Shown piece by piece: positions 12,540 to 23,178 of a stretch of DNA of 64,000 nt. This DNA comes from Symbiodinium natans (lineage: Eukaryota > Sar > Dinophyceae > Suessiales > Symbiodiniaceae), in the NCBI GenBank assembly GCA_905221605.1, contig CAJNDS010002379.1:949501-1013500 (forward strand). The letters run 5' to 3'. The translations under genes and the position numbers were made by a program. Each line of letters opens with the position of its first letter. Position 1 is the stretch's first letter. A model generated the notes under the pieces. It was given only the letters and a program-made list of their open reading frames with translations. It did not search any database and was not told where the DNA came from.

Positions 12540-14340
12540 GGAACCCTTAGAGAGTTAAGGGTTTGGGGCTTAGGGTTTAGGGTTTAGGCTTTAGGCTTTG
12601 GGGTTTTAGGGTTTGGGGTTGTTACGGTTTGGGGTTTTGGGATTTGGGGTTTAGGGTTTTTCAGCCCCCCCTTGCTGGGTCTTAACGTGGTTCGTTTCGG
12701 GTTTAGGACTTAGGGTTTAGGGTTTAGGCTTGAGGGTTTCAGTCTTAACTTGAAGGTTTTGGGCTAGGGTCAAAGGCGCGCTGCTTTGGGCCTATCCGTG
12801 TCTTACTTGAACCATTACAAGTGCAGTCATATGTGCCGTCGCCATAGATTGCAAGTATATTGCAAGTCCTATTGGGACCTTATGTGGGCTTGGGGGAGGC
12901 AAGCGGGATACCCCTACGCACCCTGAAGCTGAAACCCTAAACGCCAAGCCCAAGGGTGGCCGGTGGCCGGTCGGTCCCCTAAACCCCAACCCTAAGCCCT
13001 ACACCCTATATACCCTACACCCTATACCCCAAACCCCAAACCCTGAACCACAACAACTAACGAAGCAAACTGCAAGCCGCTGCACGCCGTCCTTTTGCCA
13101 CAACAGACGAAAACCTACTCCTCTCATCTTCCGCTCACGAAGTCGCAAATGGCGACGCTGAGGAGGACCCTACAAACCTTAGGGTTTAGGCACACTAAAC
13201 CTTGACCCCGAAATCCTAAATCTTCAACTAGACTCAAAACCCCGGAGCCCTGTAGGCTCAAAATTTAGAAGCCCTGGCACCCATGTCCTGAATGGAGGTT
13301 TGGGGTTTAGGGTTCAGGGACTTCACTTGAGAGTTTGGGGCTTCAGGGCAACCCCAAACCCTAAACACGAAACCCTGAACCCAAGCCATAAACCCTAAAC
13401 CCCAAAAACCCTGAACCCTAAACCCCAAACCCTAAACCCTAAACCCTAAACCCTAAACCCTAAACCCTAAACCCCCCTAAACCCCAAACCCAAAAACCCC
13501 AAACCCTAAATCCTGCACCCCTGAAGCCTAAACCCTAAACCCCTGAAGCCTAAACCCTAAATCCTAGACCCGGCCTGAGTGCCCAAACAGGCGCCCGGAT
13601 GTGGGTGCCGAAGTGCTGAGGCCCCGCCTTTGGGTTTGGGGTTTGGGGTTTAGGGTTTAGGGTTTAGGGTTTAGGGTTTAGGGTTTAGGGTTTAGGGTTT
13701 AGGGTTTAGGGTTTAGGGTTTAGGGTTTAGGGTTTAGGGTTTAGGGTTTAGGGTTTAGGGTTTAGGGTTTAGGGTTTAGGGTTCCCGATGAACTGCTCTG
13801 CTGGCTGGGAGGACTCCGAGCTATGGTCGCCTTGCCTGTGAGCGCCTCAAACCTGTAAACCCTTCATAAGCCCGAACCCCCAAACCCTAAGCCCTAGGCC
13901 CTAGGCCCTAGGGCCTAAGCCCCAAGCCCTAAGCCCTCAGCCCTAAGCCCTCTAAACCCTAAGGCCTAGGGGGGATTAGAACCTACTATTTTGTAGGGTT
14001 TGGGTAAGCCCCAAGCCCCATAAACCCGAGCCCTAAACCAGAAATTTTCAAAAAAGTTGAGGCTGGAAGGTGCTGGAAACGCGAGGCCTGAAACCCAACG
14101 CCCTTGCACCCTAAACCCTAAACACCACAACTCCGAAGCCTACAAAAACCCTAAAGGTTTAGGGTTTAGGGTTTAGGGTTTAGGGTTTAGGGTTTAGGGT
14201 TTAGGGTTTAGGGTTTAGGGTTTAGGGTTTAGGGTTTTGGGTTTAGGGTTTAGGGTTTAGGGTTTAGGGTTTAGGGTTTAGGGTTTAGGCGTAAACCCTG
14301 AACCCCAAACCCTAAACCCTGAACCCTGAACCCACACGCC
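12540..14340. repeat. Telomeric arrays between orphan exons
   Basis: Includes one of the longest clean TTTAGGG arrays (about 13636-13782, about 20 units) and another at 14157-14288. A weak exon-like island lies at 13569-13625 (C-rich left, G-rich right). The island at 13783-13860 has the opposite arrangement and is taken as an intron loop. Islands at 12780-12970 and 13060-13330 show no supported gene. Confidence 0.6.
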
Positions 14341-14344
14341 CCCG

Positions 14345-14401
14345 TCCGATTGGGACCCGGGACAAGGTCCGGCAAGGTATGAAGGAATCTGGCGATCTCA
14401 C
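14345..14401 (-). CDS. Possible orphan exon
   Basis: An AAGCGCAG acceptor on the minus strand is followed by an open frame reading EIARFLHTLPDLVPGPNR; a second frame is also open. Flanks match the exon arrangement. No family recognised and the donor is not clear. Confidence 0.3.
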
Positions 14402-14419
14402 CTGCGCTTGGGGCCAGGG

Positions 14420-15240
14420 TTGTAGGCTTTAGGGTTTAGGGTTTAGGGTTTAGGGTTTAGGGTTCTAGGCTTTAGGGTTTTTGGGGGCTTGGGGGGTTTA
14501 GGGCCTTGGTGCTAGAGGGCTTTAAGGGGGTCAGGGTTTAGGGTGGAGGGTTTTCGGATAACGGGGAGTTGGGGTTTGGGGTTTAGAGGCGTTACAATCC
14601 ATTTTCCAGTCCCTAAGCCCTGAACACCCCAAAACCTCAAGGCCTAAACACCCTAAACACCCGAAGCCACACGCCCTGCAAACCCTAAACACCGAAACCC
14701 TAAACCCTCAACACCCCAAGCACTCTACACACCCAGGCCCCCAGACCTCAACACCCTAGATCCAAGCCCGAAGCAATCCTAAACACACCGGACCGGAACC
14801 CCCGAAAGCTGTCAGTACCCCTTGATGCATTGTTTCTGTAGTGCACCTTAGAACCCCTAAACGCGAAACTGGGAATAGCTTAAGGAACCCTAAAGAAAAA
14901 CAGCCATGATACCTGCAACTACCCGTCTAGGGATTCTGTTGATTTCTTTTGACCAAAAACCCCAAACCCCCTTCACCCTAAAACGCATAACAAAACAACC
15001 TAAACCCCCAAAAACCCTAAACCCTTAACCCCCTAAACCCTTAACCCAAAACCCCTAAACCCTAGATCCTAAACGCCTACTGTATACCCTAAACCCCCTT
15101 TAACCCCCTAAAACCCCTACACCCTGAACCCCCTTAACCTCCCTTAACCCCCCTTAACTCCCTTTAACCCCCTTTTACCCCCTTAACCCCCCTTAAACCC
15201 CCCTTAACTCCCTTTAACCCCCCTTAGCCCCCGAACCCCG
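14420..15240. repeat. Degenerate telomeric and C-rich repeats
   Basis: Contains short TTTAGGG arrays, a degenerate C-rich stretch (14630-14790) and a run of CCCCTTAA-like units (about 15080-15250). Nothing coding is supported. Confidence 0.6.
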
Positions 15241-15268
15241 CTAACCCCCCTCTCTACCATGGCAGGGC

Positions 15269-15308
15269 CTGAGTGCGGAATGACGTCCGCAAACCGGAAC
15301 ACCCAGTC
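15269..15308 (-). CDS. Small orphan exon, unknown protein
   Basis: A CCGGCAG acceptor, 13 codons DWVFRFADVIPHS plus one base, and a GC-type donor (CAG followed by GCCCTG) on the minus strand. C-rich repeat left, TTCAGGG/TTTAGGG repeat right. The aromatic-rich sequence looks like a folded-domain strand or helix. Family unknown. Confidence 0.4.
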
Positions 15309-15927
15309 CTGCCGGGCACGTCCAGGCGAATTCGGGCTCAGGGTTCAGGGTTCAGGGTTCAGGGTTCAGGGTTCAGGGTTCAGGGTTCAGGGTTTAGGGT
15401 TTAGGGTTTAGGGTTTAGGGTTTAGGGTTTAGGGTTTAGGGTTTAGGGTTTAGGGTTTAGGGTTTAGGGTTTAGGGGTTCGGGGTTCGGGGTCCGGGGTT
15501 TTAGGCTATACGGTATTTAGTTTCGGGGTCTTGGAGCTTTAGATTTTCGGTGTTCATCGCAGGGTTGAGGGTTTTTGGTTCGGGCTTCTCGGGGTTTAGG
15601 GTTCTTGAGGTGTTGGGTTCCTCGGTTTTTTAGGGTTTAGGGTTTAGGGTTTAAGGTTTAGGGATGTTTAGGGTTAAGGGTTAAGGGTTTAGGAGAGTGC
15701 GTGCACTGGACGAAGAGCAACGGCGCACTCAGAACCGGCAACTGCGCGCACACTCGACCACGCCCCGAACACCCTGACACTAAAACCCTCACCCCCAATC
15801 CCAAAGCCTTAAAAACTTGATCCCCAAACCCTAAACCATAAACCCCAAAAATCCTAGTTAAATCCAAAAACCTCAAACGCTAAACCCCCGAAACCCGAAC
15901 ATCCTCGAAATCCAAAAAACCCTAAAC

Positions 15928-16016
15928 TTGGGATGTTCCCCCTTATACTAACAGTCCTTAATACGATTCTAATTAGTTCCTATTAAATACTGCTAGTATA
16001 AGGGGGAACATCCCAA
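15928..16016. mobile_element. Foldback/MITE-like element, family A
   Basis: Two perfect 23-base inverted repeats (15928-15950 and 15994-16016, starting TTGGGATGTTCCCCC) enclose a 43-base AT-rich centre. The whole element is embedded in CCCTAAA repeat. No coding capacity. A diverged copy lies at 56272-56346 and a single related end at 10855-10876, which indicates a dispersed family. Confidence 0.75.
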
Positions 16017-16072
16017 CGCTAAACCCTGAGCCCTAAACCCTCAACCTTTAAAAACCCAAACTCCAAACCCTA

Positions 16073-16570
16073 GACAAAAGTCCCCAAAAGAGGCGCTCCA
16101 TAGGGATTATAGTACAACCTATTGTAATCCCTATTACAAAAGGGCACCCCCCAAAACCGTTAAAACCCCAAAATCCCTGAAGCCCAAACCCTAAACCCTA
16201 AACCCTGAACCCTAACCCCCAAACCCTAAACAAAAGTCCCCACAAGGTGCTCCATAGGGATTATAGTACAAAAGGGCACCCCCCAAAACCGCAAAAACCC
16301 CAAAATTTCCCTAAACCCTAAACCCTGAACCCTAAACCCCAAACCCTAAACAAAAGTCCCCACAAGGTGCTCCATAGGGATTATAGTACAAAAGGGCACC
16401 CCCCAAAACCGCAAAAACCCCAAAATCCCTGAAGCCCAAACCCTAAACCCTAAACCCTAAACCCTAAACCCTAAACCCTAAACCCTAAACCCTAAACCCT
16501 AAACCCTAAACCCTAAACCCCAAACCCTTAAACCCCAAACCCTAAACAAAAGTCCCCACAAGGTGCTCCT
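16073..16570. repeat. Tandem intronic repeats ending at a coiled-coil exon
   Basis: Three units of about 120-155 bases plus a partial fourth share the block from CAAAAGTCCCC through CTCCATAGGGATTATAGTAC to AGGGCACCCCCC, separated by telomeric repeat. The partial fourth copy runs into the 3' end of the exon at 16560-16640. Each unit therefore carries a copy of the exon's last bases and its GTGGGG donor. Confidence 0.8.
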
Positions 16571-16640
16571 GCTCCTTGAGTTCAGCCTCCAAGCGCTGGA
16601 TGCGCTCGTCTCGCCGTGACACCTCGAGTCGGAGGCGCTC
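16560..16640 (-). CDS. Coiled-coil exon
   Basis: A GATTCAG acceptor is followed on the minus strand by 27 codons rich in E, R, L and K: ERLRLEVSRRDERIQ, then RLEAELKEQEHL, with a GT donor (GTGGGG). The Leu spacing and charge pattern are those of a coiled coil. Another coiled-coil exon lies upstream at 17.7 kb, so the two may belong to one structural protein. The ankyrin gene ends 0.65 kb further upstream. Exact family unknown. Confidence 0.6.
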
Positions 16641-16937
16641 CTGAATCTTGGGCTTTGGGGTTTTGGGGCTTAGGGTTGAGGGTTTAGGGTTTAGGGTTTA
16701 GGGTTTAGGGTTTAGGGTTTAGGGTTTAGGGTTTAGGGTTTAGGGTTTAGGGTTTAGGGTTTAGGGTTTAGGGTTGAGGGTTTCGGGTTTAGGGTTTAGG
16801 GTTTGGGGGTTTAGGGTTTTGGGTTTCGGGTTTAGGGTTTAGGGGTTGGTGTCTAAGGTTTAGCGGGTTTAGGCGGTAGGCCGCAGGAACGTTCGACTTC
16901 TGTTGGAAGCTCCAGAGCTTGCAAGCTCTCCCAGGGG

Positions 16938-17064
16938 TTGTACCTTGGACCCTGAAGGTTGTGGGGACCCTTTTTAAGGATCCTTGAGGTAGTATAAGGG
17001 CCATACTAGGAGTATACTGAGTCTCAGGGCCACAACCGTAGGGGGGGCGAGCCTCAATCCCTTG
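16938..17064. repeat. Dispersed repeat family B, copy 1
   Basis: Shares the order TTGTACCTTGGACC, GGGCCATACTAGGAG and CAATCCCTTGA with copies near 21.97-22.07, 48.79-49.01 and 52.97-53.12 kb. Non-coding, nested in telomeric arrays. Confidence 0.65.
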
Positions 17065-17690
17065 ACAAACTCAACCCGGACGTCGCAAACACTCAAGGTG
17101 GAGCGCTTGGAGTTCAAAGGGTCTTGGTTTTGTCTCTTAATCCATGTCCGGGGCTTGAAACGCTCTAAACCCTAAACCCTCGATCCAACAACCCTAAACC
17201 CTAAACCCTAAACCCTAAACTTGGTGTGTCGGCTTTAGTTCTTGGCTTCATGTGCTTTGGACACATGAAGCCTGAACCCGATAGAAGTCCCTTAAATGCC
17301 AAAACTGAAGCCCACAAGCCCAAAACACTAAACACTGTGAAGACTATGAACCCTAGACCCTATGAACCCTCCAAACCCTACAAACCCTGTAGACCCTAAA
17401 AGCCTTGGAAAGCCTGCAAAAAATATAAATTCTGGAAACCTTCACATCGTGCAGAACGTATAAAATATAAACCCTCAACATATGCATCTTGAACCTCAAC
17501 CCTAAATCCTAAACCCTAAACCCTAAAACCTAAACCCTACACCCTAAACCTAAACCGCAAACCTTACTAAACCCTAAACCCTGAACCCTAAACCCTAAAC
17601 CCTAATCCCTAAACCCTAAACCCTAAACCCTAAACCCTAAACCCTAAACCCTAAACCCTAAACCCTAAACCCTAAACCCTAAGCCCTGCA
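17065..17690. repeat. Telomeric repeats and degenerate spacer
   Basis: CCCTAAA arrays (17165-17219, 17495-17690) surround a degenerate C-rich spacer. A short inverted repeat lies at about 17247-17271 (TTCATGTG and CACATGAA). No coding segment is supported. Confidence 0.6.
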
Positions 17691-17707
17691 CCGGTGACCA
17701 GGCCCCC

Positions 17708-17789
17708 CTCTCCTCCAGCTCGTCGATACGCAGCTGGAGCTTCGCTGTCTCCTCCCAAAGGCCAAGGCTCGAAGCCACTTCGGCTTGAG
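17708..17789 (-). CDS. Coiled-coil exon
   Basis: After a CCCTAG acceptor the minus strand reads AQAEVASSLGLWEETAK, then LQLRIDELEERG, a clear Leu/Glu coiled-coil pattern. CCCTAAA repeat is on the left and TTTAGGG on the right. The acceptor AG lies in a CCCTAG variant of the telomeric unit. Probably the same gene as the exon at 16.6 kb. The donor is uncertain. Confidence 0.5.
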
Positions 17790-18443
17790 CTAGGGTTTAG
17801 GGTTTAGGGTTTAGGGTTTAGGGTTTAGGGTTTAGGGTTTAGGGTTTAGGGTTTAGGGTTTAGGGCTTAGGGCTTAGGGTTTAGGGTTTAGGGTCTAGGG
17901 TCTAGGGTCTAGGGTCTAGGGTTTAGGGTTTAGGGTCTAGGGTTTAGGGTTTAGGGTCTAGGGTCTAGGGTCTGGGGTCTAGGGTCTAGGGTTTAGGGTT
18001 TGGGGAATGTCCGCGTAGAAGGTGTCATGGTCAAGCCCTGCGCAAGAGGCTTGCATCTTTACTCTGAGCTGCTCTTTCAGGCTCCTATGGAGGCTCCCCA
18101 AGCCTTGGCCCTTACACTAGGTAGGGGATACGTCGGAAAAAGCGCCCTAAGACCCAAACCCTAAATCCTGAACCCTGAACCCTAAACCCTAAACCCTAAA
18201 CCCTAAACCCTAAACCCTAAACCCTAAACCCTAAACCCGGATCGTAGCATCCCTAAGCTTGGGGGCCTCTGCACATTTTCCGAGGCCACTTGTCAAGCTG
18301 CACCCTCGGCATCCTAGAAGTGTCACCATCTTCTTCACTCACCCTGCTACCCTGCTACGGCCGTTTAGGGGTTTAGGGGTTTGGGGTTTAGGGTTTAGGG
18401 TTTAGGGTTTGGGGTTTAGGGTTTAGGGTTTAGGGTTTCGGGC

Positions 18444-20935
18444 TCATGATGCATCAGCCGAGAGCAAGGAGGCAATCGCTGAGTGGCCGTTGCCAGACGC
18501 AAGGTCGAGGGCGGTGTAGCCAAACTGGTTCGGCTTGTCTTTGTCAGCGCCGGCCTCCAACAGCATACGCGCAATCGCGGTATGACCCTTGGCAGATGCC
18601 AGGATCAAAGCACTGGTGCCATACTGGTTGACCGTATCCTTGTCAGCACCTGCGTGCAACAGCAGACGCACAATCTCGACATGGCCCTCGGCGGATGCGG
18701 CAGCCAGGGCCGTGTTGCCGGCGCCTCCGGCCAGTTCGAGGTCGGCACCTGCTTCCATCAGCAAGCGCACCGTCTCAAGATGCCCGTTGAAAGATGCCTG
18801 GGAGAGGGCCGAGTCGCCAAAAGCGTTCATCGTGCTCTTGTCCGCACCGGCGAGCAAGAGCATCCGGGCAATCTCAGCGTGACCTCGGGAAGATGCCAGG
18901 AGAAGGGCAGTGCTGCCAGACTGATTGGCTGCATCTTTGTCCGCACCAGAACTCAGCAGCAGTCGCACGACCTCGGCATGGCCCTCGGCAGATGCGGAAA
19001 CAAGAGCAGTCTCGCCAGCTCCATAGCCTTCCGGGTCAGCACCCGCTGCCAGCAGCAAACGCGCGATCTCCGCATGGCCCTTCCAGGCGGCGGCGTTCAG
19101 CGCAGTTCTCCCAGAACCGTCCGACTTGTCGGCGTCAGCGCCGGCATCCAGCAGCAGGCGCGCAATCTCCAGGTGCCCCGCAAAAGCCGCAGTGACCAGA
19201 GCCGTGTTGCCAGTTTTGCTATCCTAGACCCAGGCTTTGAAAAAGGGTGCCCTTTTTGGTTTAAGGGGGCTTATAAGGGAACCTAAACCCTGAAAAAAGG
19301 GTATGCGGGCCTACTCTGGGTCCTGTTATCCCTAAACCCCAAACCCCAAACCCTAAACCCTAAACGCTAAACCCTAATTAAACCCTAAACCCTACATCGG
19401 GGCACGTAAACAAACAAAAGGAAGAAGGGCCTACTCTGGGCGCTAGCGTCCATGTCGGGGGCCGCGCCCGCTTTCAGCAGCAACGAGGCCACCCGGGCGT
19501 GGCCGTGCGCAGCCGCGTGCGCGACCAGCTCCTGCGCAACTGAGGCCTCGGAGACATGATTGCTATGTTTATTTCTATCTTACTATACTATTATATTTAT
19601 GATTATATTATTTTTTAGTATACTACTATACTATTCTATTTGTGATTGCATTTTTGTAGTTTGTTGAATGGTTACACATTGTGATTTTTTGTGTTCCTAT
19701 ATTCCCCCCAAAAGTATATAACTATGTTACATTGTGTACTGTCGAATTATGAACGGAGACCTCGGAGACGTGGGAGGCACCGGCGATGGACAGCACCAGC
19801 TGCAGGTCCGCGTGCGCGTCCAGCGCCGCCGCCTCCTCCAAGAGGGCGCCGCCGCGCGACACCTGCTGAAGGCACACCTTCGAGGGTTTAGGGTTTAGGG
19901 TTAGGGTTTAGGGTTTAGGGTTTAGGTTTTAGGGTTTAGGGTTTAGGGTTTAGGGTTTAGGGTTTAGGGTTTAGGGTTTAGGGTTTAGGGTTTAGAGTTT
20001 AGGCTTCGGCGCATCAAACGGAGAAGCCCGACAGGCCCTCAAAAGCCACGAAAACCCTCAAAAGTCCGAAAAGCCCCAAAAGCCCCAAAAGCCCCCCAAG
20101 CCCCTATGAAACCCTACAGCCCTGAAACCCAAAAAACCCTATAAAAGCCTAACACCCTACAACCCCTAAAATCTAAAACCCTTCTAAAGAAAAAGGCTGG
20201 AGGGCCCTACAAACCCTTTAAAAAAACCCTAAAACCCCAGCCCTTCTTATTCAAAAAAAGACAAGGCTGCCGGCTGAGTCGGAGGTGCGGGAAGCCCGTG
20301 GAGTTCGCGCAGCAGCTTCTTCAAGCTTCCCACGTCGCCGCACTCCGCCACCTCCTGCTTGGAAGGTGGGTTTAGGGTTTAGGGCGTAGGGTTTAGGGTT
20401 GGGGTTCAGGGTGTAGGGTTTAGGGTTTAGAGCGTAGGGTTTAGGGTTGGGGTTCAGGGTGTAGGGTTTAGGGTTTAGGATTTAGGGCTTCGGGTTGGTT
20501 CTAGGCACTGTTTAGGAATTTTTGCTTTAAGGTTTAGGGCTTCGGGTTTAGGGTTTAGGGTTTAGGGATTTGGGGTTTAGAGGTGAGGGTTTGGGGCTAA
20601 GGGTTTTAGGGTTTGAGTGCACCATGCTCCTTCACAGAAGCCCTCCTAAAATCCCCGGAACCCACCTTACTCACCCTACTTACTAACCCTAAACCCGAAA
20701 CCCTAATCCCCAAACCCTGGAAGAACTTGGGAGCTTTGGGGCTGAGCTGCGAAGTTCTGCTGCATTGAGGGTTTAGGGCTTAGGGCTTAGGGTTTAGGGT
20801 TTAGGGTTTGGGGTTTAGGGTTTAGGGTTCAGGGTTTTGGGTTGAGAGTTGAGGGTTTAGGGTATTCAGGGTATCAAAGTCCTCTTTGGAGAGAGCGCAA
20901 AGCTCCTCCCCAGAGGCCATCCACACGCGCAGCAT
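18444..20935 (-). CDS. Ankyrin-repeat protein with ubiquitin-like N-terminus (five-exon gene)
   Basis: Exons: 20935-about 20880 (ATG; MLRVWMASGEELCALSKE), 20355-20290 (EVAECGDVGSLKKLLRELHG), 19877-19761 (ends ADLQLVLSIAGASHVSE), 19546-19442 (ASVAQELVAHAAAHGHARV) and about 19217-18444 (stop TGA). Exons 2, 3 and 4 are exactly 22, 39 and 35 codons and join in frame. The first about 75 residues resemble the ubiquitin-like module that I recall preceding ankyrin repeats in dinoflagellate proteins. About nine ankyrin repeats follow, with GxTAL, GH.EIARLLL and AGADKD signatures. The likely role is protein-protein binding; the partner is unknown. Introns 1 and 2 are telomeric. The join between exons 2 and 3 uses a GC donor. 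Intron 3 is AT-rich with a short direct repeat at its ends. The exon 1 end and the exon 4/5 junction are uncertain by a few bases. Confidence 0.85.
19547..19760 (-). other. AT-rich intron flanked by a 10-base direct repeat
   Basis: Intron 3 of the ankyrin gene. It is about 214 bases, strongly AT-rich, GT-AG, and holds no telomeric repeat. GTCTCCGAGG occurs at both exon edges (about 19760-19769 and 19545-19554), as expected if the intron arrived by insertion with target-site duplication. Removing it joins HVSE to ASVAQELV in frame. Confidence 0.7.
19890..20280. repeat. Foldback telomeric intron 2 of the ankyrin gene
   Basis: TTTAGGG repeat (19887-20000) abuts the right side of exon 3. A unique loop near 20005-20110 is followed by degenerate C-type repeat running to the left side of exon 2. 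In the sense direction the intron starts with G-rich repeat at exon 2's donor... read on the minus strand as C-complement first, and ends at exon 3 with CCCTAAA, giving complementary ends. Confidence 0.6.
20718..20768 (-). other. Exon-like island inside ankyrin intron 1
   Basis: CCCTAAA-type repeat on the left and TTTAGGG on the right, as for exons. The minus strand is open (QNFAAQPQSSQVLP) after a GCAG acceptor. Exons 1 and 2 already join sensibly without it, so it may be an alternative exon, a dead exon or chance. Confidence 0.25.
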
Positions 20936-21000
20936 CCCACAAAGGGCTCGGCGATGAAGCAAGCATCCGTGGGCTTGTAGGTAAACTCTAAGAAGTATTA

Positions 21001-21108
21001 TTCAACATACCCCTTAACAATACCCTTTAAAGAAAAAGGGGTATGGTAAAATCCTTCCTTATATTCTCCTTTTAGAGGTTAAGGGATATGGGTTTGGGGT
21101 ATGTTGAA
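21001..21108. mobile_element. Foldback/MITE-like element, family C
   Basis: Thirteen-base inverted ends TTCAACATACCCC (21001) and GGGGTATGTTGAA (21096-21108) enclose an AT-richer centre that has its own inner inverted repeat (TACCCCTT/AAGGGGTA type). It sits just upstream of the ankyrin start codon, so it could lie in the promoter or 5' leader. Confidence 0.65.
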
Positions 21109-21217
21109 GTTTTCTTAAATACACCCTCTGTGAGCAAAGCATTTATCCCTAAGCCCCAAACCTACACCCTAAACCCTAGACCCTAAGCCCTAAGCCCTAA
21201 ACCCTAAACCCTAAACC

Positions 21218-21255
21218 CTTCCAGCTGTGCGCACACATGTTGCTATGTCTCTGTA
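21218..21255 (-). CDS. Possible orphan exon
   Basis: CTGCAG acceptor, then YRDIATCVRTAG, then telomeric repeat, on the minus strand, with exon-type flanks. The plus strand also has AG on both sides of this island, so strand is not certain. It could be the end of the coiled-coil gene fragments at 23 kb. Confidence 0.25.
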
Positions 21256-21299
21256 CTGCAGCTGAAGGCCGACGCCAGAAGCGATGTAGGGATCGGGGG

Positions 21300-21760
21300 T
21301 TCGGGTTTAGGGTTTAGGGTTCAGGGTTTAGGGTTTAGGGTTTAGGGTTTAGGGTTTAGGGTTTAGGCTTTAGGCTTTAGGCTTTAGGCTTTAGGCTTTA
21401 GGCTTTAGGCTTTAGGCTTTAGGCTTTAGTTTAGCTTTAGTTTAGGGGTTTAGGTTTTAGGGTTTAGGTTAGGGTTTAGGGTTTAGGGTTTAGGGTTTAG
21501 GGTTTAGGGTTTAGGTTGAGGGTTTAGGGTTTAGGGTTCAGGGTTCAGGGTTTAGGGTTTAGGGTTTAGGGTTTAGGGTTTAGTAATTTAGGGTTTAGGG
21601 TTTAGTAATTTAGGGTTTAGGGTTTAGGGTTTAGGGTTTAGGGTTTAGGGTTTAGGGTTTAGGGTTTAGGGTTAGGGTTTAGGGTTTAGGGTTTAGGTTT
21701 TAGGGTTTAGGGTTTAGGGTTTAGGGTTTGGGGTCCATGGGTTTAGGGTTTCAGGCTTTT
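21300..21760. repeat. TTTAGGG arrays with a TTTAGGC block
   Basis: TTTAGGG arrays surround a locally homogeneous TTTAGGC block of about nine units (about 21363-21428). TTTAGGC differs from TTTAGGG by one base. No coding is seen. Confidence 0.85.
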
Positions 21761-21969
21761 GGGACGTCAGAAACTACAGGGTTTAGGCTTTAGGCTTTTG
21801 TGTTCTCCAGGCTCTGCCACCTGCGCGTGGGTCACCCGCAACGACGAAATAGTCCGCTCGCGCGCGGCAACCTCGCAATGGCACAAGCAGGGGCTTATGA
21901 AATTACGGTTTAGGGTTTAGGGTTTAGGATTTAGGGTTTGGGGTTTGGGTTTGGGGTTTAGGGGTTTTA

Positions 21970-22070
21970 GGGGCCCTTTTTGATGATCCTCAGGGTTGCA
22001 TAGCGGCCATATTAGGAGTAGATTGGGGGTAAAAGCTTAGTGGTACGAGTCTTAATCCCTTGATTACTAA
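21970..22070. repeat. Dispersed repeat family B, copy 2
   Basis: Carries GGCCATATTAGGAG and GAGTCTTAATCCCTTGA in the same order as the copies at 16.9, 48.8 and 53.0 kb. Non-coding. Confidence 0.6.
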
Positions 22071-22738
22071 GATCAGGGGTTTAGAGCTGCCTGCTTGAAC
22101 GAGAGCTACGCACTAAACTCCCTCCAAATTGCTGCGGGGTATCCTGAGATCCTACAAGCCAGCAAGGCTTGTTTCTGTGCTCTTTGATTCGGGTTAGCTA
22201 AACCTAGCCCGACCGTAAACCCAAACCCGAAAACCCTCAGCCTTTCAACTTTCACCCCAAACCCTAAACCCTGCACCCAAAACCCTAACTAAAGGGGTAG
22301 TAGAGGATCTCATGCTGAAGCCCCTGCCAACCCGACATTCTGCTGTTTGGGGGCTGGGTGGGGGGGGGGGCGTGTTCAGGGCTACCTTCGAAGCCCTCAG
22401 AGCCTTAGACAAACTTCATGGCCTAAGCCCTAGGCTTTAAGCTTCCAAATCGTGAACCCCAACCTCCAAAAAGCCCTTAAAGCCCTAAACCCAAAGCCGC
22501 AAAAAACAAAAGGCCGAAACCCATCTGTTAAAAAAGCCTCCTTCAAAAAGCGCCAAAAACACCCTGAGCCCTCAACTCTACACGAAAACCCAAAAACTCT
22601 TAAACCCTGAAATTTCAACCCTTAACCCTCTCATCTCTAAACCCTGAACCCCAAACCCTCTCATCCCTAAATCCCAAACCCTCTCATCCCTCAACCCTAA
22701 ATGCTAAACCCTGAACCCTAAACTCTAAACCCTAAAGC
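22071..22738. other. Spacer without a supported gene
   Basis: Unique sequence followed by degenerate C-type repeats (22390-22738). A minus-strand frame at 22430-22618 is open for about 60 codons but reads as translated degenerate repeat. Nothing else is seen. Confidence 0.5.
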
Positions 22739-22739
22739 A

Positions 22740-23128
22740 CCATGAGCAAAGCCGCCCTCGAAACCGTCGGTGAGTCCACCACCAGATCTCCGGAACCCCG
22801 AATCGGGATCCATGTGTCCTCCCACCACCAGTCTGGCTTTCGGACGCCACTCTGCGGTGGGGTCCACTCTTCGACGTCCCAGGGCCTTGTCCCTGTACGC
22901 GCAGCGACTGCTCAGAATCCTCTCGGGGGGAACGGTGGCCTCGATCTTTAAGGACTCTTCAATTCAGAGAACCTCGATGGCTGCATGCGTCAAGTGCTCT
23001 CCCCATTGCTTCGCCTCCGCCGCCCTGAAAGCTGGCCGCATCTCTGCTGGTACAGCACTCCAAGGGAGTTCCTTCTCCATTTGTTGCTCCTTGGACCTCT
23101 GCGTCTTGGCTTTCCGAAGCATGCCTAA
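22740..23128 (-). pseudogene. Ty1/copia-type Pol (RT N-terminal part), broken fragment
   Basis: The minus strand reads KELPWSAVPAEMRPAFRAAE, EAKQWGEHLTHAAIEVL, a TGA stop, then IEESLKIEATVPPERILSS, RVDPTAEWRPKARLVVGGH and DPDSG. After a frame change near 22795-22815 it reads DLVVDSPTVSRAALLMVL. This order (EA..W..EL, VPPERILSSR, KARLVVGGH, DSPTVSR) is that of the first part of a copia reverse transcriptase (RVT_2 family, recalled). The catalytic YVDD region is absent. One stop and one frameshift make it inactive. CCCTAAA repeat cuts it off on both sides, so it sits inside a C-type telomeric array. No LTRs are visible. Confidence 0.8.
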
Positions 23129-23178
23129 ACCCTGAACCCTAAACCCTAAAACCTAAACCCTAAACCCTAAACCCAGGC

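Noticed and set aside
18513-18524. The LINE 12-mer GGCGGTGTAGCC in the ankyrin gene
   Set aside because: Here it encodes G-Y-T-A of the standard ankyrin GxTAL motif, so coincidence is enough.
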